64,000 nucleotides of DNA. It comes from Diphasiastrum complanatum (lineage: Eukaryota > Streptophyta > Lycopodiopsida > Lycopodiales > Lycopodiaceae). Positions 36,280-46,808 of this stretch are shown here, in pieces (position 1 is the stretch's first letter; every line of letters starts with the position of its first letter). The position numbers and the translations under genes were made by a program. The stretch lies in assembly GCA_029204225.1 (NCBI GenBank), contig CM055092.1:12712476-12776475 (forward strand), in the 5' to 3' direction. The notes beneath the pieces were generated by a model. It worked only from the letters and a program-made list of their open reading frames with translations, was not told the DNA's origin and made no database searches.

Positions 36280-37050
36280 AAAGCCGACCTGTTAACCAAG
36301 GGGGCGTTGACGCTTAGGTAGACATGTCCTCGGAATGAGCCTCGGGAAACTCGACTATTTGCCAAAAAACTCTAACAACTCTAAGAGAGAGAGGGGGGAA
36401 GGCAGCACTCGAGTATAGACTTAGTCGCTGGGTTTCTCCCATGTTCATTGCTCTGTGCCTTGTCCACTCCCGCCGGTGGGCGGATGGGGGGGAACACTCG
36501 GGCCTTGGTAGCCTAAATGCCAAACGAAAAAAGCCTAAGGTAGGGTGGCTCAAGTCGCCCAACCCAAAAATGTTTCTCGAATTTCACATGTGATGGTCGC
36601 ATGAATAGTAGGACCCATAGGTGTCAGAGAGCAAGGAGCAAGAAGCATGTCAAGTGCGGTGGGAAAGAATGGGTCAAAATGAGCGGAAAGGGGTGGGGGG
36701 GGGTTTGCACGGCAGTAATTAATATTCTGCAAGTGCCATTAATGATCAAATTGGCGCTAAATTGGCACCGAATTCGCTTCCTCTCACTCGCTCTACCTTC
36801 CTCTCTGTCCCAGGCTTGTACTCGTTTCTCTCCTCGCAAACAGGTCAAAGGTTTCTCTCCGTTGAGCCGGACAAAAACAGGGCGAACAAGGGGGGATTTC
36901 TGGACAAAAGGTAAAGCTGACAATTCTTGATACTCGCAGCACAACCAGGTTTAAGATGCTGATGCTGATGATGAGTGTGCGGGCAACTGCTATGGCGCAT
37001 TGACTATTCGATTGCCGATTTTGGCCTCCACTCGATGGTAAGCTTTACGA
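36280..37050 (+). promoter_or_regulatory. GC-richer, CT-rich promoter or first-exon-like patch
   Basis: Base composition rises well above the surroundings, with a poly-G run at 36698-36706 and a CT-rich tract at 36775-36840 typical of plant 5' leaders. At 36956-37035 an open stretch reads DADADDECAGNCYGALTIRL and ends at a possible donor, CGATG|GTAAGC. It may be the start of a host gene or an inserted promoter; the product is not recognised. Confidence 0.3.
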
Positions 37051-39811
37051 TCTCATTTCTACCAACTCCACAAGCTGCATTTTGTTTGGTAGTCATAGCA
37101 CAAATTCAAACAATCATCTTACTCTGAAGATCAAGTACTACAATATGTGAATAAAGAAACACATCCAAGAAATAGAGAGAGACACTGACATAATGCAGCA
37201 ACGCTTGCTCGAGGAGGCTCTCAAACGCCACACACTGAATTACATAGTCATGCTCGTATATATACACACTGCCACTTCTCGGAGATCTAATGCTCCACTG
37301 CTTCTCACCATATGTTGCATACAAGCCAGAGAGATAGAAAGTAAGTGTTGGGAACTTATAGGTGGATCAGTAATACAGTAGCCTATCATCCCTTCTGGGA
37401 ATGATCATTACCTGATCAACCATTTTCTGCAGTAAAACTTTTCCTTGTGATTCACCTCAATGACTTAGGTCGTTGTGGGCGCTGTTTATCATCATCTCTA
37501 TTCCATGGGCTCAACTTTAACTTTGGGGTATTGAAGAATAGCTCCAGTGAAAGTATGTCCGGCTTTGATGTTGGGTGGCCATAGGCGGTTCGATACCCAT
37601 ATATGCTTTGTTGATTAGATTGTGAGTTTCATGCAAGCTCAAAGAATTTTTCATGTGCGGGTGGTCTTTATAAGCTTTGCTCATGGCCACTGTAGTTTGT
37701 CATTTGTGGCTACACACTCTCGGCTAGAACTCATCTATCTTAAATGTCTGCCCAACTGTGCATCAACCTTACATTTTGATGGTGTCTGTCAATGATTGCC
37801 TGGCGTTTTTGCTCTCTCCACATTTGGCTCTTGATACCAGAGCAGACCGGAATACCCGAACGTTCTAGTCCTCCGTTATCAATTTTTCAATGGTCCCTTC
37901 GAAGATGCCTGACTCCAGCATCGATTATCATGGAACTCCAGATTGCGTATCTCACTCAACAAAGAATGGATCACCGGTAGAGATGCCAGAAACTATTCTT
38001 AAGACAGTGGGCTCTATGTGCATGATGGAAGCATTCAGTCAAAAACATTTTGCGGGTATCTTGGAGTTCATTTGTTGTAGTCATTGACCTTGCTCACTCG
38101 ATATTGAATTTTTAGTTGATTGCTTAATCAGTTAGCGTGGAATTTTGGTTTGCTGCTATTAGTTCACTACTTTTTGAAGCTTATTTGTCAGTCATTTGTT
38201 ATTTCCTTCAAGGATACAAAGTGCTTGCTGAGATAAAATGCTAGCTGTAGGTTTTTGGAAGCACCCACCACTACTGAGAAGAAGTGTCAGAGGCTTGCTG
38301 CGAAAGTTGGAAATAGCCATTATCCTTTGAGGCATTGAGATTGTTACAAAGGCAGATCAGGTAGGAGTTCCTACATATTTGCCATAGTTGGCCGTTGTGC
38401 ATTACACCCTCTTATGTAAATATGCGCTAAACTGAATGAAGATTATTTTCAGGTTGTTTCGTCACTTATTCCAATCAAGCAATCTAATTATTGAGTCATT
38501 CCATAGGGGTTAGTTGTTGATGAAATTCATTAAAAAAGTCTGAATCTATGGGATAGTAATTAAGTAGATCATCAAGAGGCTGAGAATCTACGTACTACAC
38601 TCGATAGGATATTGGTGTGAAATCACCCTTCACAGGAGTGTGTTTGTGGCATTTGTAGGTTTACCATAATTACGACTTCTATTGCTTGTTTTTAGGGCTT
38701 GCAAGTTGGCAAAAATCCTCGCAGCCCTGCTATGACCTATCCTAAAGAATTTTTAAATGGTTTTTAGTAGGTTTCAAAAAAAAATTGGTGAAAATATAGC
38801 CTCCATTAAGTGGTTTTTATAGGATTTTTGCTGTTTTAGTAACCTACAAGCTAACTCTGACGGAAAACATGATTTTCAAGTCTGATTGAGGATGTCTACG
38901 ATCGCCTAAGACTTTGAATTATAGCTCTAAAGCCTGATTTTCAAGGAAAGACACTATTTCCGTCAATATAAAGGTACAAGCACTACGATATTGAGGATAG
39001 AAGAGGCTGCCACTAAGGTGGATGATATGGAGGTGATCTTGCAACCAATTTTGTAAGATAGTTGCCCCTACTTTTGTAAGATAGATGCTTGCTTGTTAAC
39101 TTTTGTAATTTATTTGCTCTTGCTTTTGTAAGATAGATGCTTGCTTGTTAACTTTTGTAATTTATTTGCTCCTGCTTTTGATAGATGTTTGTTTCTCAAA
39201 ATTTATAACTATGAGTATTAATAAGTCCATTTACCATACTAAATATTCTATTGGAGTCCATGGTTTGTTATTAGAATGGAAAGCAATGTTGTAGATTAAG
39301 TAACTTTGAGTTTGAAGAATGTCTTATATGTCCCATCTTCTGATACTCATGCTTCATTTTCTAACGTGGAGGAAGTTCTTCAAAAACTGCATAGATGTTT
39401 TTCCATATTCGCTGATGTTGGAGGTGATGCACTAGCATCATGAGCACCGCTAAGAAAGCCATCAAAACAGCAAGAATTGCTTTTCAGACTTGTGAAGGGA
39501 TGGCGCAATTGGTTTGAGGAAGGTCCTGACCCTTTTGGCTCGGAACGGGCTTCTTAGATTTCAATCAAACATCTTGTAATGTTATGCAATTTCTTATTGA
39601 ACTAGGATGTTTTTGTAGGTGTTCACAATCGGGATTTCAGTGAAGAAGATCAAAAACGATTGTGATGAGATATTTTAATGTGCCAATAGTCGAGAAGCAT
39701 GAGAGAAGACATAGTCAATTGTCTCTACAAAAGGGCAAAGTTTTAGTGAAGAAAAAAAATAGAAATGGCATTGCACTAAACAACATAGAAGTTAGAAAAT
39801 GAATTATGAAC
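37051..39811. other. No recognisable gene
   Basis: Short frames only; 37890-38087 (SKMPDSSIDYHGTPDCVSHS) reads somewhat like protein but has no known motif. At 39058-39180 a short direct repeat contains TTTTGTAAGATAGATGCTTG. Confidence 0.5.
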
Positions 39812-40490
39812 AGCTTTGAATGTATTGTCAAGTTCTCTTGAGCAAATAAAGAAGATCCTCTACGAGTTCCTGATAATTGCTAAGCTCCTTGTTCATGGCA
39901 ATGTTCTTGAGTGAAGTTTCTATGAGCATGCTTGATTTCCTTGCATTGTGGATTAACTAGTTTCTTGTTTCCTTGTTTCTTGCTTAGTTGTGAATTAGGA
40001 TTCATTTCTTGTTTGTGGAATAAGGTAGGAATCAGCACTCAAGTAAACTAAATAGGCTGGAATAGTGGTGTAGATCTTGCATACTTTCTTACATTCCAGT
40101 TCTTGATTGTTCTTGAGCAATCTAGGCATCAAGAAATGAGTGTTTCTTGAATCTTAGACTGTTAAAATGTTGTTAGGAATCTAGTTACTTGTTTCTTGTT
40201 CCTTGTTTCAGTAGTTAATCTTGTTCTTGATCGTTGTCTGATTTAGTAGATAGTGGTAGGATTGCTCACTGTTTCAAAACATTGATCTTTTTGAGCTATG
40301 TCTGGTTACATGGCTGGTTAATGTATGTAGTTGAGTAACGGGATCCGTGACTCCCACTGACAGGCTAGAAAATACACGCTGCAATCTATGTAACACTTAT
40401 AGTAACTGTTCTAATAAGAAGAAGATCCGTAAGAACCGTAACTACAGAAGAAAGAACGAAGAAGTAAAGAAACACAAAGAACCGTGTTCA
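39812..40490 (+). repeat. 5' LTR (partial) of the large gypsy element
   Basis: Nearly the same as 50360-51040, from AGCTTTGAATGTATTGTCAAG to AAAGAACCGTGTTCA. Only the 3' part of the LTR remains or was recognised. The LTR-like sequence carries several TTTCTTG repeats. Confidence 0.85.
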
Positions 40491-40513
40491 TAGATTCAGA
40501 GAATCTGTGAACA

Positions 40514-40526
40514 TTTGGCGCCATTC
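40514..40526 (+). promoter_or_regulatory. Primer-binding-site-like TTTGGCGCC
   Basis: TTTGGCGCCATTCC resembles the TGGCGCC primer sites of Tat/Athila-type gypsy elements. It lies 23 bases after the LTR end shared by both copies, unless the true LTR end is GTGAACA at 40513. Confidence 0.5.
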
Positions 40527-40772
40527 CACAGCTACACAGACATTAAATCACCCCAAACCATTCCAATCTGTGCGGCAAAACCATCGCTCTTAGAACTTCC
40601 ACACCTCCATTACAGAGCTCACTACTTTTGTTCTGACTAGAACGAAGCTCAGTTCTCAACCGACGCTTCACGCTCCTTCCCAAGCCGAGCCACGACTCTT
40701 ATCTGGACTGGACCGCTACACATCAACTCTCGACCAAGCCACTATAGAACAATCCTGCCATGTCTTGAGTTA

Positions 40773-41340
40773 CATCTCAACCGACGCATTTGCTCACGTC
40801 TCGACCGACGCTTTTGAGTAAGATCTCAACCGACGACCTCGCGTCAGATCTCGACCGATAGCTTCAGTTATAATCTCAATCGACGCATTTGCTCACGTCT
40901 CGATTGACGCTTTGATTCAGATCTCGACCGACGACCTCGTGTCAGATCTCGACCGACAGCTTCTGTTACAATCTCAACTGATGCATTTTCTCATGTCTCA
41001 ACCGATGCTTTGAGTCAGATCTCGACCGATGACCTCACGTCAGATCTTAACCGACAACTTCAGTTACAATCTCAACCGATGCATTTGCTCACATCTCGAC
41101 CGACGCTTTGCGTCAAATCTCAACCGACGACCTCGCGTCAGATCTTGATCGACGCTTCGCATCAGATCTCAATCGACGACCTCGCGTCATAACTCGACCG
41201 ATGACCTCACGTCAGTCCTCGACCGACGACCTCGCGTCAGAACTCAACCGATGACATCCGTCAGTTCTAGACCGACGCCCTCACGTCAATTCTCGACCGA
41301 CGGATGATCTCAGATCTCAACCGACTCTTGAACCATTCAG
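40773..41340 (+). repeat. Minisatellite block 1, higher-order organised
   Basis: About 23 units of 22-26 bp with core ATCTCRACCGACG. Four unit types recur in order, with tails CATTTGCTCACGT, CTTTGAGTCAG, ACCTCGCGTCAG and GCTTCAGTTACA, giving a period near 98 bp through the first half. It lies between the primer site and pol. Confidence 0.9.
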
Positions 41341-42050
41341 ACCATAATCAGACACACTACAGTCATTGCAAGCACCTTCCAACCGTAACAATCGTATTAC
41401 ACCGTAGTGATCGCTTTGCACCGTAGCCATCATCAACAAGCACCACAACTATTGTAACAACCGCAAACACACAACCTCCATAGTTGCACTGTCGAAACCG
41501 CAATCACATACCTTTAATCTTCCAACGATAGCAACCGTATCGCAGCTATCGCACCACCCATTTTCACCCGTAGGAACAGTCATCCATCATAACCCATAGG
41601 CATCGTAATCTACCGTACCATACAGATCGTAAACCACGCTCATCCTTCGCAAACCGTTCGGACCGCAATATACCACAATTGCCCGTAAACCGTCGCAACC
41701 CGTAGGGACCGCAATCCATCACAAACTGTATAGACCGCAAACCATCCCCACCCACTGGAATCCAATCGTCTCCATTCTCACACTGTAGAAATTGCACCAA
41801 TGCTCACACACATTCAACCACATCCACCGTTCAGCCATAGCGGCCTTAGTCACCTCCAACTTGAGCGTCTTCACACCACAATCAACAGTAACAACTGCAT
41901 TCAATCGTTCCACCACATTCAGTCATATCAACCGCCACTGGTCGCATTGCACTCGCATCAACCGTGCACCCGTAGCAATCGCATTCCAACACCCGTATTC
42001 ACTGTAACAACAGTCCAAGAGCCTATTTCACAATCCTACGGTACTCTACG
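41341..42050 (+). other. Low-complexity leader, gag not found
   Basis: Rich in CCGTA and CAACCG words, with scattered short frames but no gag or protease motif. In an autonomous gypsy element gag and protease would lie here. Confidence 0.6.
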
Positions 42051-42052
42051 AG

Positions 42053-43027
42053 TTGTTATGGATCGCCCTTACGATCCGAATTCTATGGAGGACTATCCAC
42101 CAGAGATGGTCTCCCCATCCACCGAACAGGCTCGATTTAACAGATATTTGGAATTATATAGAAATGAAAGGAATCCCACCTGAAATAGTCATCCATAGGA
42201 TTCATTTAGAAGACAATGCTAAGCCTATTAGGGCTAAACCCTATCGATCTAACCCTGTCTATTGTGAGCGGATCGACGAAGATATTAAGAAATTGTTGGA
42301 TGTTGGCTTCTTTTATGAAGTTCAACATACTGATTGGGTATCACCCATTGTGGTTGTACCCAAGAAAAATGGCAAGCTTCGTATCTATGTCGATCTCAAA
42401 AACCTTAATGTGGTTATGAAGAAAGACCATTTTTCCTTGCCTTTAACGACCCAAATCCTAGAGGAAATGGCAGGAGCTGAAGCTTTCAGCTTTTTGGATG
42501 GATTCAGCGGGCATTTCCTTGTTCAAATAGCCCCTGAAGATAAACATAAAACGGCCTTTGCAACAGAGAACGGGGTTTATGCTTATAACATTATGCCTTT
42601 TGGCTTATGCAATGCCCCTTCAACATTCCGAAGGGTCATGCAACTGGCCTTTCAAGATCTGTTACATCGATCCGTGGAGATTTATCTCGACGATCTAGGT
42701 GTACATTTCCCTGCAACTACACACCTTGACGCCCTAGAGAAAATCTTCATTCGATGTCGTAGATTTGGAATCTCACTAAACCCTGATAAATGCCAAATAT
42801 GGGTCACCCATGGGGTCGTACTCGGGCATATAATTTCAAAGGACAATATTTCTACCGACCCGTCAAAAATCAAGGTTATAATGGAAATGCCCTTACCTGC
42901 AACAATGAAGGAAGTATATGTCTTCCTCGGTCATACAAATTATTATCGCATCTTTATAATCGACTATGCCGGCAAGGCACGCCTCATTTATTTAGTTGTC
43001 GTAGATCTTCGCTGGACCGAAAAATGA
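42053..43027 (+). pseudogene. Gypsy reverse transcriptase
   Basis: Open for 324 codons. Visible motifs: KPYRSNP, DWVSPIVVVPKKNGKLRIYV, FLDGFSGHFLVQIAPEDKHK, YNIMPFGLCNAPSTFRRVMQ, palm EIYLDDLGVH, and GHIISKDNISTDPSKIKVI. It ends at TGA just after RWTEK, where RNase H should continue, so the polyprotein is interrupted here. Confidence 0.93.
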
Positions 43028-43732
43028 ATTAAGGCCTTTGAGGAGTTGAAAACAGCCCTCACCACGGCTCCCATACTCTGCTCACCAGATTACACAAAAG
43101 ATCTCCATGTGCATACTGACGCAAGTAATTGATATAAGTATGCCATTGGAGGTCTTCTTGCACAATTGGACGAGTATGGCAAAGACTTTCCAATACGTTT
43201 CTTGAGCAGGCAACTGGTGCCTGCTGAAGTAAACTATACAACCACCGAGAGAGAAGCATTGGCGATGGTCTATGCTGTGCAACAACTAAGACATTATTTA
43301 TTAGGCCAGACCTTTGTGTTCTACACAGACCATCAAGCCCTGCTATATATCGTTAATAAATCCTATAAAACGGGACGTATAGCTCGATGGCTGTTGATTT
43401 TAGAGGAATTTAATTTTCGCGTAGTTGTTTGGAAAGGGACCCAACATTTCATGGCGGATCACCTTTCTAGACTACCAAGTGCTGAAAAAGCAACTGCACC
43501 AGTCAATGATGATCTCCCTGATGCATGCCTTTTTCAGATCGATGCTACACCCTTATGGGCTGAGGAGATCACTCAGTTCCTCACAATAGGCAGACTCAAA
43601 GAAGGCCTGAGTACGGCGACAAAAAGAAAATTTTTGCTAAAAGTAGCGCCCTTTCAATTAATTGCGGGACAACTTTACAAAAGGGGCGTTGACAGTATCA
43701 TTCGTCGATGTGCTTATGAATATGAGATATGA
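43028..43732 (+). pseudogene. Gypsy RNase H
   Basis: Continues in frame after the stop with LHVHTDASN, another stop, then 43166-43732: FLSRQLVPAEVNYTTTEREA, YTDHQALLYIVNK and TGRIARWLLILEEFNFRVVV. Ends GVDSIIRRCAYEYEI before a TGA. Confidence 0.92.
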
Positions 43733-44839
43733 CCTATCATATCTCAGGCTCATAAGGGCATTGGAGGTGGCCACTTTTCTGCTGAAGCCACAGCGAAGAT
43801 TATCCTTCGAGCAGGACTGTGGTGGCCATCTTTGTTTAAGGACACGTTTGTTGTCATTAAAGTGTGTGATGTTTGTCAACGAGCCAAGAAAAACACCAAA
43901 CCAGACTTCACGCCACTGACTCCCATTATCGAAGCCTTCCATAAGTGGGGAATTGACTTTGTTGGACCAATCAGTCCAGCAACAAAACATACCCAAGCTC
44001 GTTACATCCTCATAGCCACAGATTACGCCACTAAGTGGGTGGAGGCTCGAGCAACGAAGGACGCCAACACAAAAACAGTCGCGCGTTTTTTTTACGAAAA
44101 CATTATTACACATTTTGGCTGTCCCATTGAGCTAGTTAGTAATCGCGACACGTATTTTTTAAATGCTGTCATTGATAACCTCCTATGCCATTACCTTGTT
44201 GTTCACAGAAAAAGTACACCGTACTACCCTAGATGTAATGGCCAGGCTGAATCAACTAACAAGACGATATGTAAAATTTTGACCAAGATAGTTGAAACCA
44301 GTCGTTCTGATTGGGAAACAAAACTTTTCTCAGTTGTTTGGGCTTACTGCACCACCCCGAAGAAAGCCACTAGGTGGGTTACCCCTTTCCACTTAGTATA
44401 TGGTCAAGAGGCGGTAATGCCAGTAGAATTCTTAGTCCCATTATTACGAGTCATGGAAGCTTTTTCAACAGATCTCTGTGAAAAAACTGCAATCGAACAA
44501 CAACTCAAAACAGGCTATTTACGGTAACCCAGTTATGCGAGACAAGACTTATATCTTACCACGCACAACTGGTTAATAAACGACGCCAAAAGGCCTGGCA
44601 TGACCGTCACCTACGCAATAAAGATCTACATTTAGGTGACCAGGTTCTTCTTTATACATCCAAGAAGCACCTCTTTTAAATTGAAATTCAGAAGTGAGGG
44701 GTTATATGTTATTAATAAAATCTTTCCTAATGGTGCAGTCCAGTTGCAAACACTTGACGGAATCCTCCTAGACATTGTCGTAAATGGTGGTCATCTAAGG
44801 CGGTATTACAAAGAGTTGTTTTTTGTTGACCCAATTTAA
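43733..44839 (+). pseudogene. Gypsy integrase
   Basis: Zinc-binding region (HKGIGGGHFS, WWPSLFKDTF, CDVCQRAKK), then the DDE core: KWGIDFVGPI (first Asp), ELVSNRDTYFLN (second Asp), PRCNGQAESTNK (Glu). The frame 43832-44527 is open for 231 codons; a C-terminal piece at 44636-44839 ends at TAA without a chromodomain. The ATDYATKWVEARATKD sequence is of the Tat/Athila type. Confidence 0.92.
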
Positions 44840-45235
44840 CATCTTGTCCTTAGTATATATTTTACATTTTTTATTCTTTCTTTCTATTTTTCTTATGTTG
44901 TTGCTTGTAGTTCTAGTTTTGCATGCCTATTTTTCACCTCGTTCATTGTTTATACTTCATACCATTACTTATGTACTTTCTATGCATTCTCTTCTTCCTG
45001 TACATACTCATGGGTCATGGATGTTCTAGATCAACAAATGATAGGCTACACCATCGGAAATGATTCTCACACTTTAGCCACCTCATCTCTGTCTAACTGG
45101 TATCTCAAGCATACAAACATTCCTGGGGATACACTCTTTTCATAAGAACTTCTACTCTGGGCCACAATCATATTTTCAACTTGAAGTTCTTCACTTGCAT
45201 CACACAGATCCATTCCTTCATATTGGGATTTTGTC
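44840..45235 (+). other. T-rich spacer between pol and the 3' ORF block
   Basis: Short frames encode hydrophobic low-complexity sequence; no domain recognised. Confidence 0.6.
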
Positions 45236-45410
45236 AAATCTCAATCGACGAGATCCGCTCAAATCTCAACCGACGGGATCCGCTCAAATCTCAACCAACG
45301 GGATCCGCTCAGATCCCAACCGACGGATTTTATCAGTTCTCCACCGACGCGACTCTCTCAGATCTCGACTGACGTGACTCCATCAAATCTCGACCGACGC
45401 TTCTCATTCA
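45236..45410 (+). repeat. Minisatellite block 2
   Basis: Seven units of about 25 bp, AATCTCAACCGACGGGATCC type, related to block 1. Confidence 0.9.
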
Positions 45411-46023
45411 AAATCCAACAAACAGACACGTTTCATCGCGCCCGAACCCAGCTGACGGCATTCATAAATGCCATTCGCACCTCAGCCAAGTGCGAACTCT
45501 AGAGCTCTCTGGCGACAATCTACTGGCAATTTTCAGGCTCTCCTACACGATCTTGGCGCTCTTTCGTTCTGTGCATCAATGGTTGCTTCCAAATTATCTC
45601 CACCCAGTATCAGCCATCCTAGTGTGTTTCCCATTGAGAGCGCCATCACAAACAGTCTCCAAACCTAATATCGCTAGTGGAGAACAAAGCATTTGAAACA
45701 TTTCGCATGCGGAGGGGTATTGTCACGCAAGCATTCCACACGCTTCCATTACACTATTGAATATCACATTTCAATCATACACACTTTTCTTTCATCATCT
45801 CCAAACACCGTTTTCACCAAAAGCTACTCCCTTTACATCTCCCAATATCTTCATCCCTTCCGCTTCGTCACAAACATATACCGACATCTTCTTTTTCGGA
45901 ACTTCTATTGTTCACATCATACTTCGTTTGCCACACATCCTCCATACTCTTCTATCCACAACACCTCCACTTTCACACACCTTCCTTCCCAACCTCAGTT
46001 CCTCATAGACCATTCCTTTCAAT

Positions 46024-46262
46024 TACATCTCAACCGACACCCTCCGCTCACATCTCAGCCGACGCCCTCCACTCACATCTCAGCTGACGCCCTCCGCTCA
46101 CATCTCAGCCGATGCCATCCGCTCACATCTCAGCCGACGCCCTCCGCTCACATCTCAGCCGACTCCCTCCGCTCACATCTCAGCCGATGCCCTCTGCTCA
46201 CATCTCAGTCGACGCCATCCACTTACATCTCAATCGACGCCCTCCGCTCACATCTCAACCGG
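46024..46262 (+). repeat. Minisatellite block 3
   Basis: About ten units of 25 bp, ACATCTCAGCCGACGCCCTC type. The repeat happens to be open in one frame, so the long frame starting at 45693 includes translated repeat. Located just before the ORF at 46335. Confidence 0.9.
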
Positions 46263-46334
46263 AACCTGTTAACCCTGTCTGAAATCTTAACCAACACTCT
46301 TTTTTTCAGATTCTTATTTTCCAATTTTTTCATC

Positions 46335-46808
46335 ATGTCTACCAACCCTGCCTCCAGTTCTGATGACCCTGATGCCAATAAGGTCGACATCCAATTGCCC
46401 AAATTGGATATTACTGAAATGAAACACTGGTACCAACAAGCACCATCCTTCTTTCAAGCCATTGAGTTCCAGATGCCAGTCCTGACAGGATATCAAAGCC
46501 CGTATCTCGTGCATATGATATATGCCAACTACAATGCTATAGCAAGGTCGTGCCAGCTAATAGTCCCTCCTGTGAGAAACTATGTTTACAACATATCATT
46601 TGCACCGGCCGACTTGCAACCTTTTGGGTTTCCAAGAGGACCCAATGTTGTCACCAGGACACTTAAAAAAATCGAGCAGACAACATATTTCAAATGCATT
46701 GACCCATTCGTGGCCAAGTGGAAAAACAAGGACGGGTATCGAGTCGAAGCAATCAATGAACCACAACTACAAGCGGCATGTGCGTACTTGACAAAGTGCA
46801 CACAATGA
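46335..46808 (+). CDS. Extra 3' ORF of the large gypsy element, first part
   Basis: The ATG at 46335 (MSTNPASSSDDPDANK) is chosen because the upstream part of the open frame is minisatellite and because the copy at 171 starts at the same point. About 157 residues. Recognisable pieces shared with the 1-680 copy: FGFPRGPNVV and WKNKDGYRVE. The downstream frame after the stop continues with sequence such as FHMMADSRLHVQNLYDWAQF and SITILGYLLTDI, so the original protein was longer. Role unknown. Tat and Ogre-type elements often carry extra ORFs; that relation is inference. Confidence 0.55.
   Translation: MSTNPASSSDDPDANKVDIQLPKLDITEMKHWYQQAPSFFQAIEFQMPVLTGYQSPYLVHMIYANYNAIARSCQLIVPPVRNYVYNISFAPADLQPFGFPRGPNVVTRTLKKIEQTTYFKCIDPFVAKWKNKDGYRVEAINEPQLQAACAYLTKCTQ

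Noticed and set aside
36314-36944. Three overlapping frames on both strands
   Set aside because: High GC lowers stop frequency; no domain, and frames conflict.
40773-41340. CRISPR-like array
   Set aside because: Units are contiguous, diverged and without unique spacers, and the DNA is a plant nuclear chromosome.
45693-46334. Upstream extension of the frame into the minisatellite
   Set aside because: The repeat is open by chance; the related copy at 171 starts at the equivalent of 46335.
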